NCBI GenBank assembly: GCA_030512335.1
Contig: JAULSU010000001.1
Location: forward strand, 7,564,001 to 7,628,000
DNA length: 64,000 bases
Direction: 5' to 3'
Origin: Immersiella caudata
Taxonomy: Eukaryota; Ascomycota; Sordariomycetes; Sordariales; Lasiosphaeriaceae
The position numbers and the translations under genes were made by a program. The notes below the pieces were generated by a model, which worked only from the letters and a program-made list of their open reading frames with translations, made no database searches and was not told the DNA's origin. Shown piece by piece: positions 42,980 to 53,981 of the stretch; position 1 is the stretch's first letter; every line of letters begins with the position of its first letter.

Positions 42980-45900
42980 ATGGATCCGACAAGTCCTTCC
43001 GTGATCCCGGCCCCGGACGCCGCAAAACCGATGCCAGAGCCGAGTCAAACGGAGCTCGACATCCTGGCTCTCTGTGCCGAGATACTCTCACGCCCAGTCA
43101 CCAAGATCAAGCTGCAGCGGTCGTTCGTCGCTCAGGGCGGCGATTCGCTGCTAGCGATCAAGTTGATGGCTCGCTGTCGTGGCGCCGGCTATGCCATCAA
43201 CGTCCAAGATCTTCTCCAAGCCCGAAGTCTGCGCGAGTTCTGCCATGGCCTCAAAGTGGTTGTGAAGGAAAAGGCTCCGGAATCGCCTTCGAGTAGCGAC
43301 GACTCGACCTCGTCCGGGACAGACCCCGGTACGCCGTTGACGGAAGTCCATGAGCCCCCGTCTGTCGAGATGTCATTTTCCGAGCTGGATGCATCGGTTG
43401 TCGCGGGGCTCGGCAGGGTCACAGAGGACCCAGCCGATGCGGTCGAGTCGATTTTCCCATGCTCGCATGTGCAAGAGGTCTTCTTGGCCGCACAGGCCAT
43501 CCATCCTGACATGTATCATATCAGCATTGTCCTAGAGATCAAGTCCAGGGCAGAGGCCACCGTTGACCTTAACTGTCTGCTCAAAGCGTGGGGGGTTGTT
43601 GTTGAGCGCCACACCTCTTTGCGGACTGTCTTTGTCGACAGCAAGCAGCGGCCCGGCCACTATGACCAAGTCATATTGAAGCCAAGCGCAATCCCGTTGG
43701 AAGTCTTCAACGAAACCAGTTCAACCATCGTCACGAGAAGATCTGTGTCTTTCACGACGTACCAAAAGACACACCGTATAGCCATGCACCCTGGCCCAAC
43801 CTCGACGTATCTCCGTCTCGACCTCTCCCACGCGATCATCGACGGCGAGTCACTGTACATCGTTCTCCGCGACCTGAGCCATGCTTTTTCCGGCGAAACT
43901 TTTGTCACCATCCCCATGAGATACCAAGACTTCGTCTCCCACCAACAACACACCTCTCCAGCCGCAGCCATAACCTATTGGACCGAGTATCTCGCTGGCG
44001 GGGAAGCCTCTTTCTTTCCTATCCGGAGCGATGTCTCCCACCACGGTCTCCGCACCACCCGTATCACCATCCCAACCATCCACGCCTCGGCCTGCAGCTC
44101 TCTCGATGCAACCATCTCCAACATCTGCCAACTCGCTTGGGCCCTCGTCCTCGGTACCTACACAGCCTCGGACCAAGTTTGCTTTTCTTACGCAATATCT
44201 GGACGACAGGCCCCGTTGCCAGGCATCCACGATACTATCGGTTCATTCGCCGAGGCCATGCTCTGCCGCATACGTCTGGGCGCCGATATCACTGTCCAAG
44301 AAGCAGTGCAGCAAGTCAAACGAGATTTCGCTCGCGGACTTGCCCATCCGCCATCACTCATAGCCAATGATGAGGCGGCGGCGCGGAAAATCCCTAAGCT
44401 CAGGGGCAACACCTTCATGTCTTGTCAGCGGTCTTGGAAAGGCGAGATCCAGACTTCGGAGATTGAATTCGATGTCGTGGACGCCGTCAATGGCAGCGAC
44501 TATGATATCGCTATCAACGTGCAGATCGGCCACGAAGAGCTCGAGGTTGCCATTGACTTTTGGCAGTCCAGGATGGATCAGGCGGCGGTCAAAGACATAG
44601 CTCAGTGCTTCCGCAAGGCTGTGTTGAGCATTCTGAAAACCCCCAACGCTCGGCTTGGGGAACTGGACGTTGCCCCTGATGAGCACATTGCCCAGCTTCA
44701 ATCTTGGGTGGGTGAGATGCCACCACGGGAAGAGTGCCGCATCCAGGATCGCGTCCACCAACAACGGCTTCTCCGCCCTGATGCGCCGGCCATTCAGGGA
44801 TGGGATGGCAACTTCACATATCAAGAACTTGACGACGAAGCCAACAAGCTCGCCAATCATCTCCTTGAGCTCCACGTAGGTCCAGAGGTCAAAGTCCCGA
44901 TGGTGTTTGAGAAGTCGAAATGGGCAATCGTTGCCCAGCTAGCCATCCTCAAAGCTGGCGGCGCCGTCGTCCCCCTCGGTGTGAAGGAACCCATGCCGCG
45001 AATCGAGACTATCCTCCGCAACATCGAGGCCACTGTCATTCTGACAGACACGCAAAATGCGGCGAAATTTGGCAGCACCAACCTCTACGTCATCGCAGTC
45101 AATGCCGACTTCATGTCCACACTTGCTGAGTCCAAAGTCCCGCCCCCTTGCGCGGCAACCCCTGACAACTGCGCCTTTGTTATCTTCACTTCTGGCAGCA
45201 CGGGTGTGCCGAAAGGCGTTGTCCTGCCGCACGCTAGTCTCTGCACAAGCTTGCACCACTTGGCTCGACATTTCAGGGTCAATACTATCACCAGGATGGT
45301 GCAATTTTCGGCGTATACCTTTGACATCTCCATCCAGGACATCTACACGACGCTGCAAAGCGGGGCATGTCTCTGTATCATCTCCGAGGAGGATCGTATC
45401 GCCAACCTCAGCGCGACTATGCGCGCGTACGGCGTCACCTGCGCGGGTTTGACTTCGACAGTCGCGGCTTTGGTACCCCCGGAGGAAGTGCCGACGCTTG
45501 AAACTCTGGTGCTTCTCGGCGAGGCTGTCAAGGCGGCGGTAGTGCAGCGATGGATCCCCCGTGTCACGGTATTCAACGCATACGGCCCTACAGAGTGCTC
45601 CATCCAAGCGAGCATCAACCGATTGACCCCTGAAAGCGAGGCCGTGAATATCGGGTACGCCCTCGCCGGCACTCTGTGGGTTGTCGATGCGAATGACTTC
45701 AACCGGCTGGTTCCCACTGGTGCACTGGGCGAATTGCTCATCGAAGGGCCTCTGCTGGCTCGTGGCTACCTCCATGACAAGGAAAAGACAGACGCGGCAT
45801 TTGTCCCTGACCCAGCATGGGTGGCCAGACATGGCTTTGGCGGAGGGTCCAGACGATTCTATCGAACGGGAGACCTCGTCCGCCAGAACCGCGATGGGTC

Positions 45901-48178
45901 CATAACATATATCGGACGCCGCGACACCCAGGTCAAAGTGCGCGGCCAGAGACTCGAGACCGGCGAAGTCGAACACTGGGCCCAAAAGCTGCTGGGCAAC
46001 GAGGTTGGACTGGCAGCAGCAGGTGTTGTAGTGCCGGGAGACCACCCGAGACATGAAGCGGAGCAGCCGGTGTTGGCCATTGCCGTGGAGATCGCGAGAC
46101 CCGAATCTTGTGGCTCAGCGCTGGTCCCGGTGCTTCCAGCAGACACTGCTCTCGAAATGCTGCAGCTGACCGACGACTTGCGAGCTCTCTTCGGCCGGCT
46201 TCGAGGCTCCCTGGTTGATGTTCTGCCCTCCTACATGATACCTCAACTTTATATCCCGGTGCGCAAGTTGCCTACCACCCACTCGGGTAAGCTCAATCGC
46301 CACGTAATCTGGGACACAGTCCAGAAGTCGGGTCTCTCGGCGCAGTATTCGCTCACGTCCGGTGAGGTGACAGCGACGCCAAGCACTCTCACAGAACAGC
46401 AGCTTCAGGGGCTCTGGGTTCAAGTGCTGCGTGTCTCGACGAACAGCATCGGCGCCAACGATAACTTCTTTTTGTCTGGCGGTGACTCCATTTCGGCCAT
46501 GAGATTGGTGGCTAAAACGCGCGATCTCAGCACCATCGGCTTCCTCAACGTCGCTGACATCTTCCAATATCCCGTCTTGTCAGACATGGCAGCTATTCTC
46601 GACAGGAAACGGGAAGCTAGCGCCCGTCCACAGACTTCCTACCAGCCCTTCTCTGGACTCAAACTTGATGAGCCGAGCCGGTTCGTAGCCGACTCCATTG
46701 GGCCCCTCCTTCAGGTCGACGGTGCTACCGTCATCGATGCCGCCCCTGTCACCAACCTCCAAGCGTTCTGTGTCGTTTCTTCGCTGCGACCGACCCGTGA
46801 CTGGCTTGCCTATGTGACAATCGATTGGGAAGGCCCCCTTGATGTTGAAAAATGGAGCCAGAGCTGTTGGGATCTCATCAAGCGACACGACGCATTGCGC
46901 ACGGCATATGTCTTCGCCAAGGGCCAGTTGATACAGGTGATTCTGCAGGAATGGCGACCAGATATTCCACACCTGCACGTCGAAGATGCGGATTTCGACA
47001 ACTTTACGAAACAGCTGGTGGCCCGCGACATGGATCGACCTCCATCCCTGGGCCGGCCGTTTGTCGAGTTCGCTGTCATCACGAGTCCATCGCGTCGCCG
47101 TGTCCTGTTCCGTTTGAGCCACGGAGAGTATGACAACATCTCCTTGTTCTATTTCCTGGACGACCTCCGTGACCTTTTTGTCGGTGTCGACACCCCGTCT
47201 AAAACTTCAAACTTTTTGCACCATCTGTCCACGCTTTCCGCCAACGAGGGATCCCTGGAAAGAAGCCGACAATTTTGGCGAGATCTCCTGCAAGGCTCGA
47301 CAATGCCGCGCATCGCTTCCCCAGACCAGCCAATTGTCTCGCGCCTTGTTCGTGGTGCCAAGCGTGGAAGTGTGTTGCTACCGACAATGCAGGAATCGGT
47401 TCTCCGAACCACTGCCACGGCTGCGAGCGTTGTTCGAGCCGCTTGGGCCATGACGCTCGCCTCCTTCACCGGGATGTATGATGTCGTTTTCGGAGAGCTC
47501 GTCTCGGGCCGCAACACCGGAAATTCATTGTCGACACAAGCAGCCGGCTGCTGTGCAAACGTCGCCCCGGTTCGCGCACTTCTTCGTGACGGTGCATCCG
47601 TCAGTGACTTGCTGCACCAGATGCAGACTCAACACATTGAGCGCCTCGAGCACGAGACCATTGGGTTCTGCGAAACTCTCGGGGCGTGCCCTGGCTATTC
47701 CAACGGTCAGCCAGCTAGCTTCTTCTCGTCCCGTATCAACCATCGAGATCGGATACCGGAGTGGTCGATGACCGCGGACGAGACAACATACCGTGGGGGA
47801 ATCATGTGGCCGGAAAGAGCCGAGGATGAATCTGACATTGTCATCGTCACGATCTCCCAGCCCTATCGTATCGATGTAACGTTTAGCTACCGCGATGGCG
47901 CGATATCGGCTGACGTGGCTGATGATCTGTACACCTGTTTCTGTGCCGCCATTGAGTTTCTCGCTAAACGCTCGTCCGGAGAGCTGCTGGTCAAGTCCCT
48001 GTTGGAGGAAGAAGGCAATGGACTTCTGCAAAGAGCTCGGCGCAAATGTGCCGTGGTGTTGGAGCAAGGCGTGGTCGGCAGAAGAAGAGGGGTGATCGAG
48101 GCGGCATATTTAGCGTTTGAACGTCAGCAGAATGGCGAGGAAGTCGCGATCGATGATGTCCTAGGGGAGTTGCTGTAG
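42980..48178 (+). CDS. Single-module NRPS with domain order T-C-A-T-C
   Basis: Activates one amino acid and acylates it. Single exon, ATG at 42980, 1,732 residues. T1: Ser in AQGGDSLLAIK (about 56). C1: residues about 145-560, core motif LSHAIIDGES (about 282; first His of HHxxxDG is Ser). A: TSGSTGVPKG (about 735), FDISIQDIY, NAYGPTE (about 865), FYRTGDLV, and HSGKLNR with the catalytic Lys (about 1104). T2: SGGDSISAM (about 1169). C2: residues about 1240-1680, core LSHGEYDNIS (about 1380), so the motif is SHxxxDN. There is no thioesterase, reductase or epimerase. By hand alignment to GrsA the ten specificity residues read D-I-Q-G-V-L-A-I-Q-K, which I cannot assign. The N-terminal T-C suggests that a polyketide acyl chain is loaded first. 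C2 presumably releases or cyclises the product, as terminal fungal C domains do. Confidence 0.93.
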   Translation: MDPTSPSVIPAPDAAKPMPEPSQTELDILALCAEILSRPVTKIKLQRSFVAQGGDSLLAIKLMARCRGAGYAINVQDLLQARSLREFCHGLKVVVKEKAPESPSSSDDSTSSGTDPGTPLTEVHEPPSVEMSFSELDASVVAGLGRVTEDPADAVESIFPCSHVQEVFLAAQAIHPDMYHISIVLEIKSRAEATVDLNCLLKAWGVVVERHTSLRTVFVDSKQRPGHYDQVILKPSAIPLEVFNETSSTIVTRRSVSFTTYQKTHRIAMHPGPTSTYLRLDLSHAIIDGESLYIVLRDLSHAFSGETFVTIPMRYQDFVSHQQHTSPAAAITYWTEYLAGGEASFFPIRSDVSHHGLRTTRITIPTIHASACSSLDATISNICQLAWALVLGTYTASDQVCFSYAISGRQAPLPGIHDTIGSFAEAMLCRIRLGADITVQEAVQQVKRDFARGLAHPPSLIANDEAAARKIPKLRGNTFMSCQRSWKGEIQTSEIEFDVVDAVNGSDYDIAINVQIGHEELEVAIDFWQSRMDQAAVKDIAQCFRKAVLSILKTPNARLGELDVAPDEHIAQLQSWVGEMPPREECRIQDRVHQQRLLRPDAPAIQGWDGNFTYQELDDEANKLANHLLELHVGPEVKVPMVFEKSKWAIVAQLAILKAGGAVVPLGVKEPMPRIETILRNIEATVILTDTQNAAKFGSTNLYVIAVNADFMSTLAESKVPPPCAATPDNCAFVIFTSGSTGVPKGVVLPHASLCTSLHHLARHFRVNTITRMVQFSAYTFDISIQDIYTTLQSGACLCIISEEDRIANLSATMRAYGVTCAGLTSTVAALVPPEEVPTLETLVLLGEAVKAAVVQRWIPRVTVFNAYGPTECSIQASINRLTPESEAVNIGYALAGTLWVVDANDFNRLVPTGALGELLIEGPLLARGYLHDKEKTDAAFVPDPAWVARHGFGGGSRRFYRTGDLVRQNRDGSITYIGRRDTQVKVRGQRLETGEVEHWAQKLLGNEVGLAAAGVVVPGDHPRHEAEQPVLAIAVEIARPESCGSALVPVLPADTALEMLQLTDDLRALFGRLRGSLVDVLPSYMIPQLYIPVRKLPTTHSGKLNRHVIWDTVQKSGLSAQYSLTSGEVTATPSTLTEQQLQGLWVQVLRVSTNSIGANDNFFLSGGDSISAMRLVAKTRDLSTIGFLNVADIFQYPVLSDMAAILDRKREASARPQTSYQPFSGLKLDEPSRFVADSIGPLLQVDGATVIDAAPVTNLQAFCVVSSLRPTRDWLAYVTIDWEGPLDVEKWSQSCWDLIKRHDALRTAYVFAKGQLIQVILQEWRPDIPHLHVEDADFDNFTKQLVARDMDRPPSLGRPFVEFAVITSPSRRRVLFRLSHGEYDNISLFYFLDDLRDLFVGVDTPSKTSNFLHHLSTLSANEGSLERSRQFWRDLLQGSTMPRIASPDQPIVSRLVRGAKRGSVLLPTMQESVLRTTATAASVVRAAWAMTLASFTGMYDVVFGELVSGRNTGNSLSTQAAGCCANVAPVRALLRDGASVSDLLHQMQTQHIERLEHETIGFCETLGACPGYSNGQPASFFSSRINHRDRIPEWSMTADETTYRGGIMWPERAEDESDIVIVTISQPYRIDVTFSYRDGAISADVADDLYTCFCAAIEFLAKRSSGELLVKSLLEEEGNGLLQRARRKCAVVLEQGVVGRRRGVIEAAYLAFERQQNGEEVAIDDVLGELL

Positions 48179-49853
48179 CACTACGCAGTGGTTCTTTTTG
48201 TGGAATTTGACTCGGATAATGGGGACTGGCCAGCTCTGGGCCAGCCACTCAAGGCAAATTCGTCCTTCTTTTTGGTCCAACGGACCATGAAATGTTGATT
48301 GAAGTAGGGGGAGAAGGTGCAGCGATAATCATAAGATAAATTTCTCCACTCCACGGGATAACAAAGCGCTTGTTCCGTTTAAATCCAATTTGGAAATGGA
48401 TGCATTCTGACAGCAGCGGCATAATGATTGGTATTGGGATTCACTTCTGCGAGGCCGTGGTGAACGCGAATTAAGGTCTCGACCATAATCAAGCCCATTT
48501 CTCAATGGCAGCAAGTTTTTCGACAAAAGCCATGATGGGTTGTTCGTGACACCCTGCCCGTCGCATCGAAAGATTTGCCATTGTTGCCTCTTCAGGTGTG
48601 ATATCAATGGCGTTTTTATCGTTGTGCGTAGAATCATTCCGATTCTTAAACGTGGGGAGCTGAGGGGGGCCATGACTGATGATAGTTATGGCGATGATGT
48701 GTGTGGATGAAGAGAAGGATGGTAACTGAGACGACCATTGCGTGCGATGACGCCCTTTTTATCTCTAGCGATCTTCCAGATCGATCGAGTTTCCGACTCG
48801 GCCGAAAGAGTCATCCTCGGCTCCTGTGAGTCGTCGCCGAATGACTGGGTTTGCCAAAAGTTGTGGATTAAAACAAGGTTAGGTCTGTTGTTGGCTGGTG
48901 ACTGGGAACTTTGTCATCGATGTTTGTGGGTTTTTAATTTTACTTTGGTGGCACTCCAAGCCGTGGCTCCACGGTCGCCACATGTCCAATTTTCTCTCAC
49001 CGTGGTTTGTTCAGAGGCAAAATGGGCCAGAAAGAGCGACGACAACTTTGGAAAGAGCGATATGCAACGTCGATAGCGAGACTGTTGAAAGCCAGAAACA
49101 CCTTTCTTGATGCTTCGCCAACATCACATCGCCAGCGTGCTCAACTCACGTCTTCCTTCCATGCATCCCCTCTCTTCCTTTTCATACGGTCCAGGGCTGT
49201 CCGGGAAGACCCTGACCTAAGAATATATACCATGACTAGCCGGTGCAGACACAATAGCTTTGTCGGAGATTCCCATCCTAGGTCGCTTCTTTGTCAGTTC
49301 ACTGCGGCACGGATCCTCATCTTTACGACCGTGCCGAACAAGATTATCGTATCCTACCACCAAGATGAGGTGCCGATAGCTGTGCCTCTGGCCCCCGCAT
49401 CAACTGCTACGACCCGTACTGCGACCCGTAGTTTAGGGCTGCAGTCAGCTGCATCGTGTACCCGTTGCGCGTGGACCAACCATCTCTCAACCCCTATAAA
49501 CCTGTGTTCGCACTGATTACCCAAGCAATCACCCCTCATTTAGTCAACGCCCCTTTCACTGTGCTGACAAGGGCTCGGCCGCATAGCTAGGCCTCGCTGG
49601 GCTGACATGGTGATGGGGTCCGCTAGCGTCATTGGCCAAAATTTTTCTCACACATGCACGATCCCACCTAGGCGCCCCAAAGTTGCTCGCGCTGCAGGGT
49701 CGGAATGTCGTCCTCATGCACCTGCACCCGAATCAACATTGATGACTCGAAAAGGCAGATTCAAAAGGTACGAGGCTCCCCAACCCCGAAAAAAAATGAC
49801 GCCTTCTCGAACAAACACCATCTTCCCCGAGAAACGAACGCAGAGCAGCGACC
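48179..49853. other. Intergenic stretch, right edge of the cluster
   Basis: 1.7 kb with no coherent frame. Short frames at 48329-48673 and 49007-49516 have no domain or splice structure. The last 100 nt are the leader of the calpain gene. Confidence 0.5.
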
Positions 49854-52441
49854 ATGGCGAATAACAAACTCAAGGCCCCTCAGGACCTGGTCGGCGACTT
49901 CTGGGAGCGTTTCGTGACCAAGGCGCCGGGCAAAGTCACCGCCATTTTCCCAAACAGCCTCTACGCGACGCTTCTCCCCCGTCCCCAAGCCCAGGACAGC
50001 TCCGCCTCCAAGAAAAATTTCGGCGAGGCCTACGAGGCGGCCGCCAACGATTGTCGCACCAAGGTCGCCCGCATCGTGCGCGACTGCATGCGAACCAACA
50101 CCAAGTTCACCGACCCGGACTTCGACCTGCGCGGCAATGGCCTGGACTGTCTGGTTGGGTTGACCTGGTCGCCGCCGACAACGCGTGCGAACCCCTCCCA
50201 GGTGGAAGACGCGCTAGGAACTCTGCAGGCCAACAAAGTGTTTGGAGATGTTACGCTACCTATGGACATTAGTGTCCTTCGCACGGTTCTGGCGGGAAAG
50301 CCGGTTGACGACGAGGACGGAGACCATGAGTCTTTCGACCCAAACCCGTGCTCTGTGCATCGCGTGGATTGGATCTACGAAGACCCCCAATTTGAGGTTG
50401 ACGGCTTCTCCAGTTCGGATATCATGCAGGGCGCCAACTCGTCTGACTGCTGGTGGCTGTCAGCGGTCGCAACCATCTGCCACAGACGAGAGCTGATGGA
50501 CAAGATTTGTGTGGCGCGCAATGAGGCCTGTGGCATCTATGGCTTTGTGTTTTACCGCGATGGCGCGTGGATCACGTCGATCGTTGACGATAATCTGTTC
50601 TTGGCTAGGCCGGACTTCGGGGCCGCGGTGGGAGGGGATCTGCACGACCCGAGCAACAGCGAAATGAGGAAGTATCGAAAAGCGTACCAAACTGGGTCTG
50701 ATGCGCTGTACTTTGCGGCCTGTCGGGAGAATAATGAGACATGGCTTCCGCTCCTAGAAAAGGCGTATGCCAAGGTTCACGGCGATTACAACGCCATTTG
50801 GGGTGGCTGGGTTGGCGAGGGTGTGGAGGACATGACGGGTGGCGTGAACTCGGAGATGGTGCTTGAGGATGTGCTCTTCAAGGACAGTCTGTGGAAGGAG
50901 TTGTTGAACGAGGAGAAGCACTTTGTTTTTGGACTGGACATTCTGGACCAGTCAGGGGTAAACGCGAAGAATGGGCTGGCCAATGCGCATGCCTACTCGC
51001 TGCTTGAAGCGAGAGAGGAGAGCGGCGAGGATGGAAAGCGTGTTCGGCTGGTCAAGATTCGGTGAGCCATTCAATTCATTGACTGGATGTGTTCTGACTT
51101 TGGTAGGAACCCCTGGGGCGAGCGCGGTGCTGACGGGATGGGAGAGTGGAATGGCCCCTGGAGTGATGGGTCGAAGGAGTGGACTCCTTACTGGGTAAGC
51201 ACCCCTCGGTGATGAGCAGCTTCTAGGAGTGAGCAACTCTGACACTCGACCGCAGCTCACGAAGCTCAACTACCGCTTCGAGAATGACGGAGTGTTTTGG
51301 ATGACCTATTTCGACATGCTGGGTACCTTCACCAATCTCTATCGAACCCGCCTTTTCGACGACAGCTGGAGCGTCACGCAAGAATGGACCGGTGTCAACG
51401 TTGCTTGGCTCACTGGCTACCTCCAACGAAAGTTTGTCGTCGAAGTCAAGGAAGCAGGGACCGTTATCTTTGTCCTGCAGCAGGTACGTTTCCACACCTC
51501 ACTCACCTTTGAGCCAGGCTAAACAGCTTTAGCTCGACACCCGCTACTTCAGCGGCCTCGAAGGCCAATACAACTTTCTACTGCACTTCATTCTCCAGAA
51601 GCAAGGCAGTGAACCTGGGGATTACATTTGCCGCGTACGCCCCAAGTCGCAGAACTTCTTCCACGCGGCGCGCTCCGTCAGCTGCGAAGTCGAGCTCGAG
51701 CCCGGCACTTATGAAGTTCTCCCCAAGATCACGGCCAAGAAAATGAACAAGCCTTCTATTGAGCGAGTAGTTAGTGTCTTGGCGGACCGCAAGCCGCAGA
51801 AACTAAGGCAGGTCGGGCTGAGCTTTGACCTGGCGCATGCGAAGGCGTTGAAGTCTGATCTCGCGAGAGAGGCGGAGAAGAAGGCAAAGGAAGAAGCGGA
51901 AGAGGCAGCAGTGAAGGAGGAGGGCGAGTGGGAGGACGAAGAAGACGAAGAGGGTGAAGAAGATGACGACGAGGAAGGGGAGGAAGCAGAGGAAGAAGAG
52001 AAGCCTAAGAAGAAGAGCAAGGCGGATAAAAAAGCTGATAAGAAGAAGGCGAAGAACGAGAAGAAGGGAGTGAAGGATGCTAAAGGGGAGAAGAAGCTGA
52101 AGGAGGAAGAAGAGGAAGCTGAAGATGACGAAGATGATGAGGAGGAGGAGGAGGAGGAGGAGGAGGAGGAGGAGGAGGAAGAAGAGGAGGAAGGTGAAGA
52201 GGACGGCGATGAGGATGATGACGGATCGCCAGATGCCCTCGTGATCTTTGACGCAGGCGGCGGTGGTGGAGAGGGTCCTGGTTCTGGTCCTGGTGCTGAG
52301 GGCGGCGAACCCAACGAAGATGCCTGGAACGCGGTCTGTGTCATTGGCCTCCGCGTCTATTCGCAGGGCTCAGAGGTCACCATCGAGTTGGCAGAGCCCA
52401 AGGACCTCGAGGAGGGCGCCAGCCTCACTGTGAGCTCTTAG
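49854..52441 (+). CDS. Calpain-like cysteine protease with Glu/Lys-rich insertion
   Basis: Intracellular papain-fold protease of the calpain family. Exons 49854-51061, 51107-51194, 51256-51483 and 51533-52441, with introns of 45, 61 and 49 nt, giving 810 residues. The active-site Cys is in QGANSSDCWWLSAVATI (usual form G-x-x-G-D-C-W), His in NAHAYSLLEA, and Asn in IRNPWGERG right after intron 1. WTPYW, then FWMTYFDMLGTF, lead into the domain following the core. Residues about 645-735 are an acidic and lysine-rich block (poly-Glu, then KKKSKADKKADKKK), after which a short beta-like end follows (AVCVIGLRVYSQGSEV). There is no calcium-binding EF-hand region. The split of the C-terminal beta domain by the charged block is unusual. 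All triad residues are present. Confidence 0.9.
52139..52180 (+). repeat. (GAG)n trinucleotide run coding poly-Glu
   Basis: About fourteen GAG units in frame inside the calpain-like gene. Slippage here would change the length of the acidic insertion without shifting the frame. Confidence 0.85.
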
Positions 52442-53981
52442 ATACCTAGTGGTCACCTTCTGAATATGTCTCCACATATATGGGGTTCTGGGTTACCTTG
52501 TCATCTATTTGGGGCTGACAGCGCGACATTGCATTGCGAGCAGATCGATGTGACCTTACATTGCCATGGATGTGGGGAGTTCCACGCGACACGATACGCT
52601 CTGGTCATCGAACGACATTGAGGACGCTAGTGAGGCGCTGGCACTTGATACCCTAGCTTAGCTTGTCGTGGCCCATCGCCAGTGCAGCCATGGTGTTGTT
52701 GATTGAAGTCTCAGCATTCTATCAAGAATTCATATGAGATTCACCTTCAACAAATTACCTACCCCCCCCGTCAGGGCTTCGATTAGCATGAAGGCTGAGC
52801 TAGTCTTTCCTCCTTTTCTGCATCCTGTTTGAATAGAACACGCTTCCGATGGTAAGGGGATATCGGGGTGTGCCAAGTGGAGCCCTGGCACTATATTTGG
52901 TGTGCCAAGTTGATGCGCTCCAAACTGCTACAGTCGTAGTAGAGTGGCACCGCGTGGTAGTGATTTGGCTCGAACTAGGGCTTATCTCTGGGTACCAACA
53001 GCTTCTCCGACTCATCCCAGACTCATGCTCTGCCCTATCTACCTCCTTAGAGTTTGTGTGACAACGGATTTCTGTTGGCTGTTGCTGTGCCCTCTGAGTT
53101 GTGGCAGTGGTTTCAGGCTCTGTCAAGTCGCGATGCTATTGGCTGAAAAGCGCGGCAGCGCGGCACGAAAAGGTCGTATTAAAATCCCTCAACTCCTCGA
53201 GTCAGAGATTGGGCCGCTTTCTTCCGCCGTGTTTGACATGTTTGTTTCAACACACCCTCTGCCTAAATGTCCTTCCCGAGGTTCATTCTTCAACCGTACT
53301 GAACTGATGGCCCCATTCGCTGGAGATGGGTGGGCCGACATCAGTGCCGGGTACGTGTGGTGATGCCTTTCCGGGAAAGGTACGCGAGACTGTGGAGACG
53401 ATGATTCCTATGATAACGCGCTGCTTGAGGCCGACACGCAGCGGAGTGAGACCACCGCCAGGCGCGCTTGTTCTATCGCGGCCCAGCTAGTTGAGGCCTC
53501 AGCCCGCCAAGCGATGAACAAGTGGTCAAGTGGTGCGATGTGGGTGTTCGCGTGTGGCTCAGGCCGCACACACCGCTCGACCCTGTTGTCTTGGTGGCTG
53601 GGCGTCGGTGGGCAATCACAGGGGTTGAGCGGCTGGAGATCTGCGCGCCGAGAGCCGCGTCGTCGGTCCATCCCCTTTCGGGATCTAGCCAGGTCTTGAG
53701 GGTGGGTCACCAGCTCCAACCGAACAGTCGAACCTGGTCAAGCTGGAAGACCCTGCATCGGGGCTAGCTTAGGTAGCTAATCTGCCGCTCGATTCTGGTC
53801 CCAATCAATGTTAGTGTTTGTGTCTCAGAAACCCACACTCGGGCCACTCCCCGTTTCCTCATTAATCTAACATCCGAGACCTCTGCATTCCACCCTCCTT
53901 CTTCTTCTTTCTGCTCCCTGATGTTGTTCCACAACTCGAAGGAGTCCGGAGGACTATTGCTTCGAACCGGGCGCTGTTGCG
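52442..53981. other. Intergenic stretch
   Basis: 3' flank of the calpain gene and promoter of the copper radical oxidase. The last 150 nt are C/T-rich. No supportable gene. Confidence 0.5.

Noticed and set aside
44939..46054. 371-codon minus-strand frame opposite the NRPS
   Set aside because: Lies wholly inside the A-domain coding region on the other strand and has no domain.
51709..52344. Ser-rich 211-codon minus-strand frame
   Set aside because: Antisense of the poly-Glu/Lys block of the calpain-like gene; the Ser runs come from CTC/TCC repeats.
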